64,000 bases of DNA from DATJBF01 sp035516795 (lineage in GTDB: Bacteria > Verrucomicrobiota > Verrucomicrobiia > Palsa-1439), in the NCBI GenBank assembly GCA_035516795.1, contig DATIZX010000037.1, forward strand, positions 10,413 through 74,412, given 5' to 3'. Made by a program: the position numbers and the translations under genes. The notes beneath the pieces are model-generated. The model saw only the letters and a program-made list of their open reading frames with translations, ran no database searches and had not been told where the DNA came from. Below, one piece after another: positions 1 to 9,787 of the stretch; position 1 is the first letter of the stretch; each line of letters opens with the position of its first letter.

Positions 1-2586
1 TGCTGTGGTATTGGCGGGAATCGTAACGTTCAGTGTGAACTTGTCGCCGTCGTGTTTCCAATTGCTGACGATGGTGCCACGAATCGAGTCGTAACTGGCC
101 TTCGCCCATTTCAGATTATCCACCGGTTGTGGGTTGATGATGATTTTCTTGAAGCCCGGCCCTGTCAGATCGGTATGAATCCCGGCGAGATCTTTGTAGA
201 ACCACTCGGTAATCTGGCCGAGCATAAAATGGTCGTGCGATGACGTATTGTTGGCGTCCCACGACTCACACAGGCTGGTGGCACCCTTTTTCAGTTGGTA
301 CCCATAACCCGGTTTGTCGTCCTGATTGATCATTTTATAGATCAGGTCGGATCGACCGCCACGCGCCAGTGCCCGCAGGAGGAAACGAAACCCAACGTCG
401 CCCGTTGTGTTGCCGTGGGCCTCGACATCGCGCACGAGCACAGTGAACACCCGGGCGCGGCCAGCAGGCTCGACGATGTCAAAGACGAGTGGCAGCGCAT
501 TGGCGCATTGCGAGCCGGTGGCATACGCGCCCTTGTCGCGATTGAAGAAATGACGGTTGTAGCTCGCGCGGATGCGCTCGGCCCGGGCAGCGTAGTTCTT
601 CGCCTCGTCGGGTCGTCCCAGCACCGCGGCGATTCGGGAGAGAAGTTGTGCGTCATGATAATAAAATGCCGTAGCGGTGACCGGTGGCGGAGTCAGTTGT
701 GCGGCACCGGGCTTCTTCGGGCCAAGGTCGTACCAATCCCCCAACCCTTCGGACACGATATCGTCCGCAGCCCGGCTTTCGAGATAAGCGAAGTAACGTT
801 TCATCAGATCGTACCAGTCGCGGAGTAAATCGATGTCACCATCGAATTGATATTGCTGCCACGGCACGATGATGCAGGCACTACCCCACTCAGCGGCGGC
901 GCGGAACGTGCCTTTGAATTGCGTGTATTCGGGCGCAATGTTCGGCACAAGGCCATCCTCGAGTTGCGCGTCGGCCATGTCGTTCATGCCTTTCGCGAAG
1001 ATTCGCGTCACATCGAATTCATAGCGGATGGCCGGCCCATTGAGATGGTATTGTTCGAGCCAGCCGAGTTTTTCCCGATGTGGACAATCCGTGAGCACGG
1101 AAACCATGTTCGCTCGCTGCGCCCAGCGGACCAGTGTCCGGATGCGATTCAACAGTTCGTTGGAACACGAAAAATCGCCGATGGGCGTGGCGCTGGAATG
1201 AACGATGACGCCTTCGAGCGATTCAACATGCGGCAGTTCTCCGTCCGACTTTCCCGACGCAAGATGTGCCTGCATATACCGACAGCCCATGTAGCAGAAC
1301 TTAGGAAACCACGTTTCCTCTCTGTCGGTTCCCTTGGTGTATTCCCACCAGAAATTGCCGCGGCTGCCAGCGCCCATGGTCTTTTGATTGACCGTGCCAT
1401 CGGCGTTGATGATCTCCCCAGGCATGAGCCGCACCGTGCTGCCGGTCGGCCCCGTCACGCGCAAACGTGGCATGTACGGCGCATTCTGCCCTAAATCAAA
1501 AAGTACATCGCCGTTCGCAAGCGGACGCACCTCGACGGGCCTACGAACCTCGATTGCGCGTAGCGGTGGAGCAGCGGCGCTCTGGCCGCGCAGTTTGCCG
1601 GGTGGAAGAACGAATTCCACGGCCGGTCGCCATGCACTGTCGTCGAACCCTGGCTCCTCCCAGCTCGTGGGATTGAGGCGTCCATCGTAATCTTCACCAC
1701 CGTAAATGTTGGAGAAGATGATCGGACCGGCGTGCGTACGCCAGGATTGATCGGTGGCAACAATTTGGATGGAGCCGTCGGCATATTCGAGCTGCAATTG
1801 GCAGATCGCACGCAGTGGGCCGAACGAGCCGGTGAATTTCACAAACCGGTTTCGGCGCACGACGTTGTACATGCCATTGCCGAGCGTGAGACCGACCGTG
1901 TTCCTGCCCTTGTGAAGCAGGGAAGTTACATCCTTGGTGTCGTAAAGCGTTGTCTTATCGTAGTCCGTCCACCCGGGCGAGAGCAGATCGTCGCCGGCTT
2001 TCACTCCATTCAACGTCATTTCATATTGACCGAGACCGGATATGTGTACGATGCCACGGACGAGACCGGGGCGAACGTCGAATTCCTTCCGCAAGAGAAG
2101 TGTTTCTGTGGCGCCATGCGAACAAATCCACTTGGCCTGCCAGTCGGTTGGGTGAAGAAGTCCCATCGTCCACGTTGCCGGCGCGCTCCACGGCGACGGC
2201 TTGTCATCTTTGTTCCCCCCTTCGCCAGGTTTTCGGCGGGCAGGCCACGAGCGCACTTTCCAGAACACCGGTTGCGATGATTTCAATTCTTTGCCGGCGT
2301 AATGAATGTGCGTGGTCTCGTCGGAATTGACTTTCCCGGTATCCCAGAGGTCTCCGTCATCCTTGGCGAGTAAGTCCGGCGAGGAGGCCACCAGAATCTG
2401 ATAAGCCGATTGCCATTGGCCGCGTTCCTTGCTTTCCAGTGTCCAGAACAGGCGCGGGTGCGGTTCATCGATGCCCAGCGGGTTGACGGCGTATTCACAG
2501 CGTAAGTGAGTCGCGAAAACGGCCGCGCGGATTTGGCAACAAAACAACAGGAAGAACGCTGTAAACGAGAAGACTTTCGGCTTCAT
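1..2586 (-). CDS. alpha-L-rhamnosidase, GH78 family (C-terminus beyond window edge)
   Basis: An open frame of 862 codons runs from an ATG at 2586 off the left edge, so the C-terminus is missing. The first ~20 residues form a signal peptide (MKPKVFSF then a hydrophobic run), so the enzyme is exported. An N-terminal beta-sandwich region with HPRLFW precedes the GH78 barrel. The segment LTDCPHREKLGW near residue 500 and GDWYDLG near residue 615 match conserved GH78 catalytic-barrel blocks that carry the acidic residues. The family hydrolyses terminal alpha-L-rhamnose from pectic or glycosylated substrates. The gene diverges from the transporter-glycosidase gene at 2710, leaving ~120 bp for both promoters. 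The family call is firm; the exact substrate is inferred. Confidence 0.9.
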   Translation of the reverse strand, partial: MKPKVFSFTAFFLLFCCQIRAAVFATHLRCEYAVNPLGIDEPHPRLFWTLESKERGQWQSAYQILVASSPDLLAKDDGDLWDTGKVNSDETTHIHYAGKELKSSQPVFWKVRSWPARRKPGEGGNKDDKPSPWSAPATWTMGLLHPTDWQAKWICSHGATETLLLRKEFDVRPGLVRGIVHISGLGQYEMTLNGVKAGDDLLSPGWTDYDKTTLYDTKDVTSLLHKGRNTVGLTLGNGMYNVVRRNRFVKFTGSFGPLRAICQLQLEYADGSIQIVATDQSWRTHAGPIIFSNIYGGEDYDGRLNPTSWEEPGFDDSAWRPAVEFVLPPGKLRGQSAAAPPLRAIEVRRPVEVRPLANGDVLFDLGQNAPYMPRLRVTGPTGSTVRLMPGEIINADGTVNQKTMGAGSRGNFWWEYTKGTDREETWFPKFCYMGCRYMQAHLASGKSDGELPHVESLEGVIVHSSATPIGDFSCSNELLNRIRTLVRWAQRANMVSVLTDCPHREKLGWLEQYHLNGPAIRYEFDVTRIFAKGMNDMADAQLEDGLVPNIAPEYTQFKGTFRAAAEWGSACIIVPWQQYQFDGDIDLLRDWYDLMKRYFAYLESRAADDIVSEGLGDWYDLGPKKPGAAQLTPPPVTATAFYYHDAQLLSRIAAVLGRPDEAKNYAARAERIRASYNRHFFNRDKGAYATGSQCANALPLVFDIVEPAGRARVFTVLVRDVEAHGNTTGDVGFRFLLRALARGGRSDLIYKMINQDDKPGYGYQLKKGATSLCESWDANNTSSHDHFMLGQITEWFYKDLAGIHTDLTGPGFKKIIINPQPVDNLKWAKASYDSIRGTIVSNWKHDGDKFTLNVTIPANTTA

Positions 2587-2709
2587 CTCCACCAAAGGAT
2601 TCTACCCAGCGCCTCTGTGTCTGCGCAACCAACATTACGAACAGCAACACGGCCAAAATTTTGGTTTTATGCACGACACGTCGCCACCGAATGCGCTATG
2701 AAGGAAGGT

Positions 2710-5517
2710 ATGGCGCGATCAGGTTCCTACAAATGGTGGGTTGTCGTCATGTTGTGGTTCATCTGCTTCTTCAATTATGCCGACCGACAATCGATCTACT
2801 CCGTGTTTCCCAAACTGAGGGAAGAATTCGGATTCGACACCATGCAACTTGGGATCATCGGGTCGGCGTTCATGTGGATCTATGCGGTGGGCGCACCGCT
2901 GGCCGGGTTCATCGGCGACCGACTGAGGCGCAAGGACCTAATTCTTGGGGGCTGCGCGTTTTGGAGCTTCGTCACCGTTACCACCGGCTGGTGCGCCAAG
3001 CTCTGGCAGTTCACCACGGTTCGTGCACTGGACGGATTCGGCGAGACGTTTTATTTTCCGGCTTCGATGGCACTTATCAGCGATTACCATGGCGGGCGAA
3101 CCCGGTCACGGGCGCTGTCATTTCATCAATCCAGCGTTTATCTCGGCACGATCCTCGGAAGCTGGCTGGGTGCATGGTTTGCGGAACGACATGGCTGGCG
3201 CATTGGGTTCTACTTCTTCGGCGGCATGGGTATGGCGCTCGCCGTGACCCTTTACAAATTCTTGCAGGAACCTCGTCGAGGAGAGGCAGAGGTCGCGTCG
3301 CAGGCGGTGACCGCTGAGCCGCTGACAGCAGGAGAAAAGCTCTCCGTGGGCGAGACCTTGCGCGTCATTTTCCATACACCGACCGTGCCACTGTTGATGC
3401 TTGCGTTCGTCGGTGCGAATCTGGTCGCGATGATTTTTCTCACGTGGACGCCGACATTTCTGGTTGAGAAATTCCATTTCAAACTCACCAATGCGGGGTT
3501 GTCAGGCGCGGTCTTCATCAACTCGGCCAGCGCGCTGAGCGTACCGGTCGCGGGGGTGTTGGCTGACGGATTTACGCGTCGCTTCGCGGGTGGACGGATG
3601 TTGGTGCAGGCGATGGGACTATTCGTCGGCGCTTCGTTTGTGTTCGTCGTTGGCAAGACCAGCAACATTGGCACATTATTGCTGGCGATGAGCTGCTTCG
3701 GTTTGTGCAAAGGCTTCTACGATTCTGGCATTTTCGCTTCACTTTACGACGCGATCGAACCTCGCGCGCGCAGCAGCGCGGCCGGGTTGATGAATACCGT
3801 TGGTTGGAGCGGCGGTGCTCTCGGCTCCCTGTTTATCGGCTTTGCTTCGAAATACGGCGGAAAAGCAACGGAAGTGGAGAACATGAGCGACGCCATCGCC
3901 TTCGGTGGCGTGATTTATCTGGTAGCCGCGGCGCTGGTAATTGCCGCCATGCTGCTATTTGTTAAGCGGAACCGGATACGACCGGCTCTTGCCGTTTCCA
4001 TTGCGATGCTCGGGGTGTGCCTTACTCGACCGGCTGCTGCGAAGGAACTACAAATTCTAAAGCCCGATTCGTTCGCTCATTACGTCGAACACTTCAACGC
4101 GATGGAGAATGAGAATTGGACGAACTACGTCTCCAATGCAGCGTCGTGGGATTGGCTTCAACAGAACATCCCGTTCTTCGAGTGCCCCGACCGCAACATC
4201 GAAGAGATGTATTACTTCCGCTGGTGGTCGTTTCGAAAACATTTGGTGAAGACGCCGTTCGGCTTCGTGCTCACGGAATTTCTCACGCCGGTTAAACACG
4301 CTGGAATCTACAACACGATTAGCTGTGCCGCCGGTCATCATCTGATGGAGGGCCGCTGGCTGCGTGATCAGCGCTACCTTGACGATTACACGTTGTTCTG
4401 GCTGCGCGGTAACGACGGCAAACCGCAAAAGCATTTTCATAAGTACAGCAGTTGGTTCGCGGCAGCGGTTTACCAAAGGTATCTGGTGAATCATGACCAG
4501 AAGTTCCTGGATCGTTTGCTGAATGATTTGGCCGCCGATTACCGGACGTGGGAACAGGAACGACAAGCCACCAACGGACTCTTCTGGCAATACGACGTCC
4601 GCGATGGCATGGAGGAATCCATCAGCGGCTCGCGCACCAACAAGAATCTTCGTCCAACAATCAACAGTTACATGTTCGGCAACGCGCGGGCCATTGCAGC
4701 CATCGCGCGACTGGCGGGAAACAAGCAACTGGGGCATGAATTCGATCGGAAAGCGCGGGAACTGAAGCGGCTCACGCAAGCCAAGTTGTGGGACCGGTCT
4801 GCGGATTTCTTCAAGGTGCGGTTTGAAGATGGGAAATTCTCTGACGCCCGCGAAGAGATCGGGTTCATCCCGTGGTATTTCGAATTGCCCGATGCCGGCA
4901 AAGGATACGAAACCGCTTGGGGGCAATTGACCGATACCAACGGATTCTGGGCGCCGTATGGCATCACGACAGCCGAGCGTCGCAATCCTCGGTTCCGCAC
5001 GCACGGTTGTTGCCACTGCGAATGGGACGGTGCGGTCTGGCCGTTCGCCACGTCGCAGACGCTGACGGCGCTCGCCAACGTATTGTGCGATTACCGGCAG
5101 ACGGTTGTGACACGCCAGGATTACTTCAACGCATTTCTCACTTATGTTCGTTCTCAACACCGCGATGGCAGGCCGTATATCGGCGAGTATCTGGATGAGA
5201 TAACAGGAAAATGGCTCAAAGGTGAGGAACGGAGTCGGTACTACAATCACTCAACGTTTGCTGACCTGTTGATTACCGGGGTTGTGGGGTTGCGGCCGCG
5301 CGCGGACAATATCGTGGAAATCAATCCACTCCTACCGGAAAACGCGTGGGACTGGTTTTGCCTGGACGGTGTGCGCTATCATGGGCACAACTTGACGATT
5401 CTTTGGGACAAACAAGGCAAACACTACGGGCAAGGCGCCGGTCTGCGCGTGTTCGTCGATGGCCGGCTCCTCGCCCACGCCTCACGACTCGCTCGGCTCA
5501 CTGGAAAACTCCACTGA
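2710..5517 (+). CDS. MFS sugar/uronate transporter fused to a secreted-type (alpha/alpha)6 glycoside hydrolase
   Basis: One uninterrupted frame of 935 aa joins two proteins. Residues 1-420 are a 12-helix major facilitator of the anion/sugar-acid symporter type, with loop motif GDRLRRKDL. Residues ~424-440 form an extra hydrophobic segment ending in RPAAA, which looks like a signal peptide embedded in the chain. Residues ~441-935 resemble MGH1/GH63-like glycosidases, with RDGMEESISGSR and CEWDGAVWPFATSQT. If the 13th segment spans the membrane, the hydrolase would face the periplasm beside the transporter. The frame stays open back to 2506, but AAGGAAGG just before the ATG at 2710 favours that start; ATG 2698 is the alternative. 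The next gene begins 3 nt after the stop. The fusion could be real or a lost stop codon between two former genes. Confidence 0.82.
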   Translation: MARSGSYKWWVVVMLWFICFFNYADRQSIYSVFPKLREEFGFDTMQLGIIGSAFMWIYAVGAPLAGFIGDRLRRKDLILGGCAFWSFVTVTTGWCAKLWQFTTVRALDGFGETFYFPASMALISDYHGGRTRSRALSFHQSSVYLGTILGSWLGAWFAERHGWRIGFYFFGGMGMALAVTLYKFLQEPRRGEAEVASQAVTAEPLTAGEKLSVGETLRVIFHTPTVPLLMLAFVGANLVAMIFLTWTPTFLVEKFHFKLTNAGLSGAVFINSASALSVPVAGVLADGFTRRFAGGRMLVQAMGLFVGASFVFVVGKTSNIGTLLLAMSCFGLCKGFYDSGIFASLYDAIEPRARSSAAGLMNTVGWSGGALGSLFIGFASKYGGKATEVENMSDAIAFGGVIYLVAAALVIAAMLLFVKRNRIRPALAVSIAMLGVCLTRPAAAKELQILKPDSFAHYVEHFNAMENENWTNYVSNAASWDWLQQNIPFFECPDRNIEEMYYFRWWSFRKHLVKTPFGFVLTEFLTPVKHAGIYNTISCAAGHHLMEGRWLRDQRYLDDYTLFWLRGNDGKPQKHFHKYSSWFAAAVYQRYLVNHDQKFLDRLLNDLAADYRTWEQERQATNGLFWQYDVRDGMEESISGSRTNKNLRPTINSYMFGNARAIAAIARLAGNKQLGHEFDRKARELKRLTQAKLWDRSADFFKVRFEDGKFSDAREEIGFIPWYFELPDAGKGYETAWGQLTDTNGFWAPYGITTAERRNPRFRTHGCCHCEWDGAVWPFATSQTLTALANVLCDYRQTVVTRQDYFNAFLTYVRSQHRDGRPYIGEYLDEITGKWLKGEERSRYYNHSTFADLLITGVVGLRPRADNIVEINPLLPENAWDWFCLDGVRYHGHNLTILWDKQGKHYGQGAGLRVFVDGRLLAHASRLARLTGKLH

Positions 5518-5520
5518 CCC

Positions 5521-7080
5521 ATGCTGCGTTCCCTCACCCGATTCTTCATCCTCACGCTGTTGCTGGTTGGGCATGTCGTTGTCGCCAGCGAAACGACAGT
5601 CGAACGCTGGGGCATCTTCGAAGCCTCGTGGCAGGGACCGACCAACGGCAATCCATTCACGGACGTGACGCTGACAGCGACGTTTAGCCAGAATAACACG
5701 ACACACGAAGTCACCGGGTTTTATGATGGCGAGGGTGTCTTTCGCCTCCGTTTCATGCCGGAGTTGACAGGGGATTGGCACTACGTCACGCATAGCAACC
5801 GACCGGAACTCGACGGCCAATCGGGATCGTTCGTTGTCGGCCCGCCGTCCGCCGGTAACCATGGTCCTGTGCACATGCATGCCATGTTTCATTTTGCCTA
5901 CGCCGATGGCACGCCGTACTTCGAACTCGGCACCACGTGTTACTCGTGGACGCACCGCAGTGATGCGCAGGAGGAAGAAACGCTGCACACACTGGCCGGG
6001 GCGCCCTTCAACAAGATCCGTATGTGCGTTTTCCCGCAAGATCACCCAGAGAAAAATCAACGATTCTTCCCCTTTGAAGGCAAACCACCCCGGGACTGGG
6101 ATACGACGCGATTCAATCCCGCGTTCTTCCGTCACCTCGAAAAGCGCGTCGGTCAGTTGCGCGACCTCGGTATCCAAGCCGACCTGATTTTGTTCCATCC
6201 CTACGGCAAGAAGTGGGGCTTCAGCAGCATGGATGCGGCGAGCGACGACCGGTACGTACGTTATCTGGTCGCCCGGCTGGCCGCGTATCGCAATGTCTGG
6301 TGGTCGCTCGCCAATGAGTACGATTTCATTCGCGAGAAACACGAGTCCGACTGGGACCGGCTTTTTCAGGTCGTCCAGCACAGTGATCCCTATGGTCACC
6401 TGCGTTCGATCCACAATGGAACGCTCATTTACAACAACACGTTGCCGTGGGTCACGCACGCCAGCATCCAGAATGGCGCGGCAGTGCTCGATCCCGAACG
6501 CGCGATGATCTACCGCGACGTGTATCGCAAGCCGGTCGTTTTCGATGAAGTGAAGTACGAAGGCGATATAGTAAAACGCTGGGGCCAACTTTCGGGGGAG
6601 GATCTTGTCCTGCGATTCTGGAACGGGCTGATTGCGGGCTGCTACGTCGGTCACAGCGAAATCTTCCGGGCCACGCCCGATCCGTGGCTGGCGGGTGGCG
6701 GCAAATTGCGCGGCCAGAGTGTGCTGCGGCTCGCCTTTCTTCGCAAGATTATGGAGGAGGGTCCGGCCGACGGCATCAACCCCATCGACAAATGGCAGGA
6801 CGAGCGTACCGCCGGCGTGCCTGGCGAATATTACCTGATTTATTTCGGACGGAAGACTCCGAAGTCCTGGCCGTTCCGTCTGTACAAGGAAGGCTTGAAA
6901 GATGGCTTCTCGTTTCAGGTCGAAGTCATCGACACGTGGAACATGACCATTACTCCCGTGGACGGGGTCTTCACGACCAAGAAACGCGACGCTTACTATT
7001 TCGAGGACGCAGAGAAGAAAGCGGTGACGCTACCGGGTCGGCCGTACATGGCGATTCGGATCAAGAGGGTTGGAAAGTAG
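5521..7080 (+). CDS. secreted glycoside hydrolase, DUF5060/DUF5605 type
   Basis: The 519-aa protein starts with a signal peptide (MLRSLTRFFILTLLLVGHVVVA). A DUF5060-like beta domain (about 25-115, VERWGIFEASW...GDWHYVTHS) precedes a TIM-barrel region. SLANEYD near residue 262 and VVFDEVKYEG near 340 carry the two glutamates expected of a retaining clan-A type glycosidase. A C-terminal beta domain includes VEVIDTWNMTITPV. The start lies 3 nt downstream of the upstream stop, so the two genes are probably translationally coupled. The substrate is unknown; position in this locus suggests an oligosaccharide with uronate, rhamnose or apiose residues. Confidence 0.83.
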   Translation: MLRSLTRFFILTLLLVGHVVVASETTVERWGIFEASWQGPTNGNPFTDVTLTATFSQNNTTHEVTGFYDGEGVFRLRFMPELTGDWHYVTHSNRPELDGQSGSFVVGPPSAGNHGPVHMHAMFHFAYADGTPYFELGTTCYSWTHRSDAQEEETLHTLAGAPFNKIRMCVFPQDHPEKNQRFFPFEGKPPRDWDTTRFNPAFFRHLEKRVGQLRDLGIQADLILFHPYGKKWGFSSMDAASDDRYVRYLVARLAAYRNVWWSLANEYDFIREKHESDWDRLFQVVQHSDPYGHLRSIHNGTLIYNNTLPWVTHASIQNGAAVLDPERAMIYRDVYRKPVVFDEVKYEGDIVKRWGQLSGEDLVLRFWNGLIAGCYVGHSEIFRATPDPWLAGGGKLRGQSVLRLAFLRKIMEEGPADGINPIDKWQDERTAGVPGEYYLIYFGRKTPKSWPFRLYKEGLKDGFSFQVEVIDTWNMTITPVDGVFTTKKRDAYYFEDAEKKAVTLPGRPYMAIRIKRVGK

Positions 7081-7095
7081 AACTTTGAAAGCGGA

Positions 7096-9324
7096 ATGAA
7101 ACGAGGAACCAAAACGATGATTCAGGTCGTGCTGCTTGTCGGCGTGCTGTCGTGTATCGCCGACGCAGACACGGTTTCCATTCTTCTCACGTCAAATGCG
7201 ACTTCGCGGGTAGAGTTCGGTGCGGCGCAACTGGCGCGTGCGATCAAAGACGTGGGCCTAAGTCTCGTCGTCGAAAGCAAGCAAAGCACGGCCAAGGCTC
7301 GGCATCGTATCATAATTGCAGATGTTAAGGAGCCGGCCATCAAGCAGTTGGTCAAAGCGGGATTCCTAACTCTAAAGCCAGGCGAACCCGGCAGAGAGGG
7401 TTTCGTCCTCGGAGCTTGGAGCAACAAGTTGGTGGCGATTGTGAGCAGCGACGATTCTGGCGCGCTGTATGGTTGCCTCGAATTGGCACAACGCGTTCGC
7501 GAGTCGCGGAGATTGCCAGCGGATTTGCGATTCTCTGACGAGCCTGCGTTTGCTTTGCGCGGTACGTGCATTGGGATGCAAAAACCGTACATCTTGCCCG
7601 GACGGAAGGTCTACGAGTATCCGTACACGCCGGACCTCTTCCCGTGGTTTTATGACAAGGAGTTCTGGCGGGGATACCTGGACTTCCTGGCCTCCAATCG
7701 GATGAACACGCTTTACCTTTGGAACGGTCATCCGTTCGCGTCGCTGGTCAAGCTGAAGGATTATCCGTATGCGGTTGAAGTGCCGGAGGACGTCTTCCAG
7801 AAAAACGTGGAGATGTTCCACTACCTCACACGCGAGTGTGACAAGCGCGGCATCTGGCTTGTGCAGATGTTCTACAACATTCTCGTCTCCAAACCGTTTG
7901 CTGAAACGAACGGAATCAGCACCCAGTTGTCGGCACCGACGCCATTGGTTGCGGATTACACCCGCAAATCTATCGCTGAGTTCGTGAAAGAATATCCAAA
8001 CGTAGGCCTGATGATTTGTCTCGGAGAAGCGTTGAAGGGGGTGACCAATCAGGTCGAATGGTGCACCAAGGTGATTTTGCCGGGCGTCAAGGACGGTATG
8101 AAAGCTGCCGGATTGACATGCGAACCACCGGTGATCATTCGGACGCACGCCACGGACGCAACCATCGTCATGCCGGCTGCGCTCAAGGTTTACTCGAATC
8201 TGTTCACCATGACGAAATACAACGGTGAATCGCTGACCACATGGCAGCCGCGCGGTAAAGAGCAGGCGATCCATCTGGCGATGAGCAAACTCGGCACGCA
8301 TCTCGTCAACGTCCACATTCTTGCTAATCTCGAACCGTTCCGTTACGGCGCTCAACGTTTTATTAAGAAATGTGTGGTAGCGGCGCGGGACCGACTCGGA
8401 GCGAAGGGCGTGCATGTGTATCCCCTATCCTACTGGAACTGGCCCGATGCGCCGGACATCACCGATACGCCGCTCTTACAATGGAAGCGCGACTGGATCT
8501 GGTTTGAGGCCTGGGCACGGTACTCGTGGAACCCGGACATTCCGGACAGCGAGGACCGGGCTCACTGGATTACGCGGTTGACAGAAGTTTACGGCGACAC
8601 CAACGCCGCGGTGCACATTCTCGACGCCTACAATGATTCCGGAGAGTGCGCGCCGCGGATTATCCGTCGATTCGGCATCACCGAGGGCAATCGCCAAACG
8701 ATGTCGCTCGGCATGACGCTCGATCAACTGGTCAATCCCGCCAAATACAAGGCGTTCCCCGGTCTTTGGGAATCGCAGTCACCCCCGGGCGAACGGTTGC
8801 AGGAGTACGTGGAAAAGGAATGGAAGCATCAGCCTCACGAAGGCGAAACGCCGCCGCAAGTTATTCAGGAGATCCTCGACTACTCGTCCAACGCCGTCGC
8901 GTCCGTTGAGGAGGCGGAACCTCTGGTAACGAAAAACCGTGGAGAATTCGAGCGCCTGCGCAACGACATGCATTGCATCCAGGCAATGAGCGAATTCTAC
9001 GCGGCGAAAGCCAACGCCGCTTTGCACGTGCTGCGGTACGGCTACAGCAAGGACCCGCGGGACATGGTTCAGGCGAGAGACTATCTGGCCAAAAGCTTCG
9101 ACTATTACCAGCGCCTCGCCGCTCTCACCGAGAAGACTTACCGGTTCGCCAACGGCATGCAAACCTCACAACGCAAGATCCCCTTCCCCGGCGCTATCGA
9201 CGGCGTCCGCGCCAACTATCGCTGGAGCCAGTTGGTCGGCCAATACAAAAAAGAGCTGGAGGATTTCCAAGCAAGGGTGGCATCTGTTGAACCAGTTCCG
9301 GCGCAAGCGTCTCACTCTGAATAG
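7096..9324 (+). CDS. secreted GH67-like glycoside hydrolase (putative alpha-glucuronidase/galacturonidase)
   Basis: This 742-aa protein has a signal peptide (ATG 7096, or ATG 7117 seven codons on). An N-terminal alpha/beta domain follows (VSILLTSNATSRVEFGAAQL through ~150), of the kind found before GH67 and GH20 barrels. The barrel region contains FALRGTCIGMQKPY, FLASNRMNTLYLWNGHPFA and GLMICLGEALKG; the Glu in the last block is a candidate catalytic residue. The ~200 C-terminal residues are mostly helical. The family context points to release of uronic acids from pectin or glucuronoxylan, but the specificity cannot be read from sequence alone. It is the last gene of the operon: 15 nt separate it from the previous stop and a hairpin terminator follows at 9410. 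Confidence 0.75.
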   Translation: MKRGTKTMIQVVLLVGVLSCIADADTVSILLTSNATSRVEFGAAQLARAIKDVGLSLVVESKQSTAKARHRIIIADVKEPAIKQLVKAGFLTLKPGEPGREGFVLGAWSNKLVAIVSSDDSGALYGCLELAQRVRESRRLPADLRFSDEPAFALRGTCIGMQKPYILPGRKVYEYPYTPDLFPWFYDKEFWRGYLDFLASNRMNTLYLWNGHPFASLVKLKDYPYAVEVPEDVFQKNVEMFHYLTRECDKRGIWLVQMFYNILVSKPFAETNGISTQLSAPTPLVADYTRKSIAEFVKEYPNVGLMICLGEALKGVTNQVEWCTKVILPGVKDGMKAAGLTCEPPVIIRTHATDATIVMPAALKVYSNLFTMTKYNGESLTTWQPRGKEQAIHLAMSKLGTHLVNVHILANLEPFRYGAQRFIKKCVVAARDRLGAKGVHVYPLSYWNWPDAPDITDTPLLQWKRDWIWFEAWARYSWNPDIPDSEDRAHWITRLTEVYGDTNAAVHILDAYNDSGECAPRIIRRFGITEGNRQTMSLGMTLDQLVNPAKYKAFPGLWESQSPPGERLQEYVEKEWKHQPHEGETPPQVIQEILDYSSNAVASVEEAEPLVTKNRGEFERLRNDMHCIQAMSEFYAAKANAALHVLRYGYSKDPRDMVQARDYLAKSFDYYQRLAALTEKTYRFANGMQTSQRKIPFPGAIDGVRANYRWSQLVGQYKKELEDFQARVASVEPVPAQASHSE

Positions 9325-9409
9325 AACGAAGATAATGCTCCAAAACGAAACAGACACCCACGAAAGAAGCAGAAAGAAATCCTGGCAAGCCAATTTCCTC
9401 ACAAGAACA

Positions 9410-9442
9410 AAAACCCTCGCTGTTTCCAGCGAGGGTTTTCAG
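9410..9442 (+). terminator. rho-independent terminator
   Basis: A 13-bp perfect stem (9410-9422 with 9427-9439, arms AAAACCCTCGCTG and its complement) encloses a TTTC loop and ends in TTTT. It lies 85 nt after the stop of the GH67-like gene and closes the polysaccharide operon. Because both ends are A/T rich it could work in either direction. Confidence 0.85.
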
Positions 9443-9738
9443 CTTCCGACGGGATAACGAGGTTGTTTGGCGACGGTCGGTGAGGGTGCAACGCCGAGCT
9501 GTCGAACGGCATCGCGGGACCATCGCGCGCAGTTGCTGAGGACCATTAACACTCCGTGTGCCAACGGCGGGTCAATTCCGTGAAGATTCTGTAACCAACG
9601 CATTGGCAACGCATTTGGAAATCGAGGTATTCAGGGCGCGAAGATGATGCTGTGGCAAATCAATCAACGTGGTTAAAGCGCGACATCCCCGTTCTGATCT
9701 TGAAGCCCTAACAAAACTCTAGCCTGGGTTGGAATGGC
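9443..9738. other. non-coding interval
   Basis: No convincing gene is seen on either strand between the terminator and the hairpin repeat at 9739. Frames here are short and lack start signals. Confidence 0.5.
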
Positions 9739-9762
9739 GCACCCGTAAAGGGTGCGGCTACA
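9739..9762. repeat. TGTAGCCG-hairpin repeat, copy 1
   Basis: A GCACCC/GGGTGC stem with a 5-nt loop is followed by GGCTACA. Read on the minus strand it is TGTAGCC plus a hairpin. An almost identical copy lies at 63737-63760, and related elements occur at 38973, 59981, 63284 and 63338. It looks like a REP-type dispersed palindrome. Confidence 0.7.
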
Positions 9763-9787
9763 AAGGGTGAGGATGTATCAGGTGCTC

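Noticed and set aside
295..2498. Several frames of 60-215 codons on both strands
   Set aside because: They are shadows of the large GH78 gene on the minus strand, which runs through the left edge and explains the whole region.
4057..5250. 397-codon antisense frame
   Set aside because: It lies wholly opposite the hydrolase half of the fusion protein and has no recognisable motif.
5482..6654. 390-codon antisense frame
   Set aside because: Opposite the DUF5060-type hydrolase; composition matches a GC-rich shadow.
7372..8415. 347-codon antisense frame
   Set aside because: Opposite the GH67-like gene, which has a signal peptide and family blocks.
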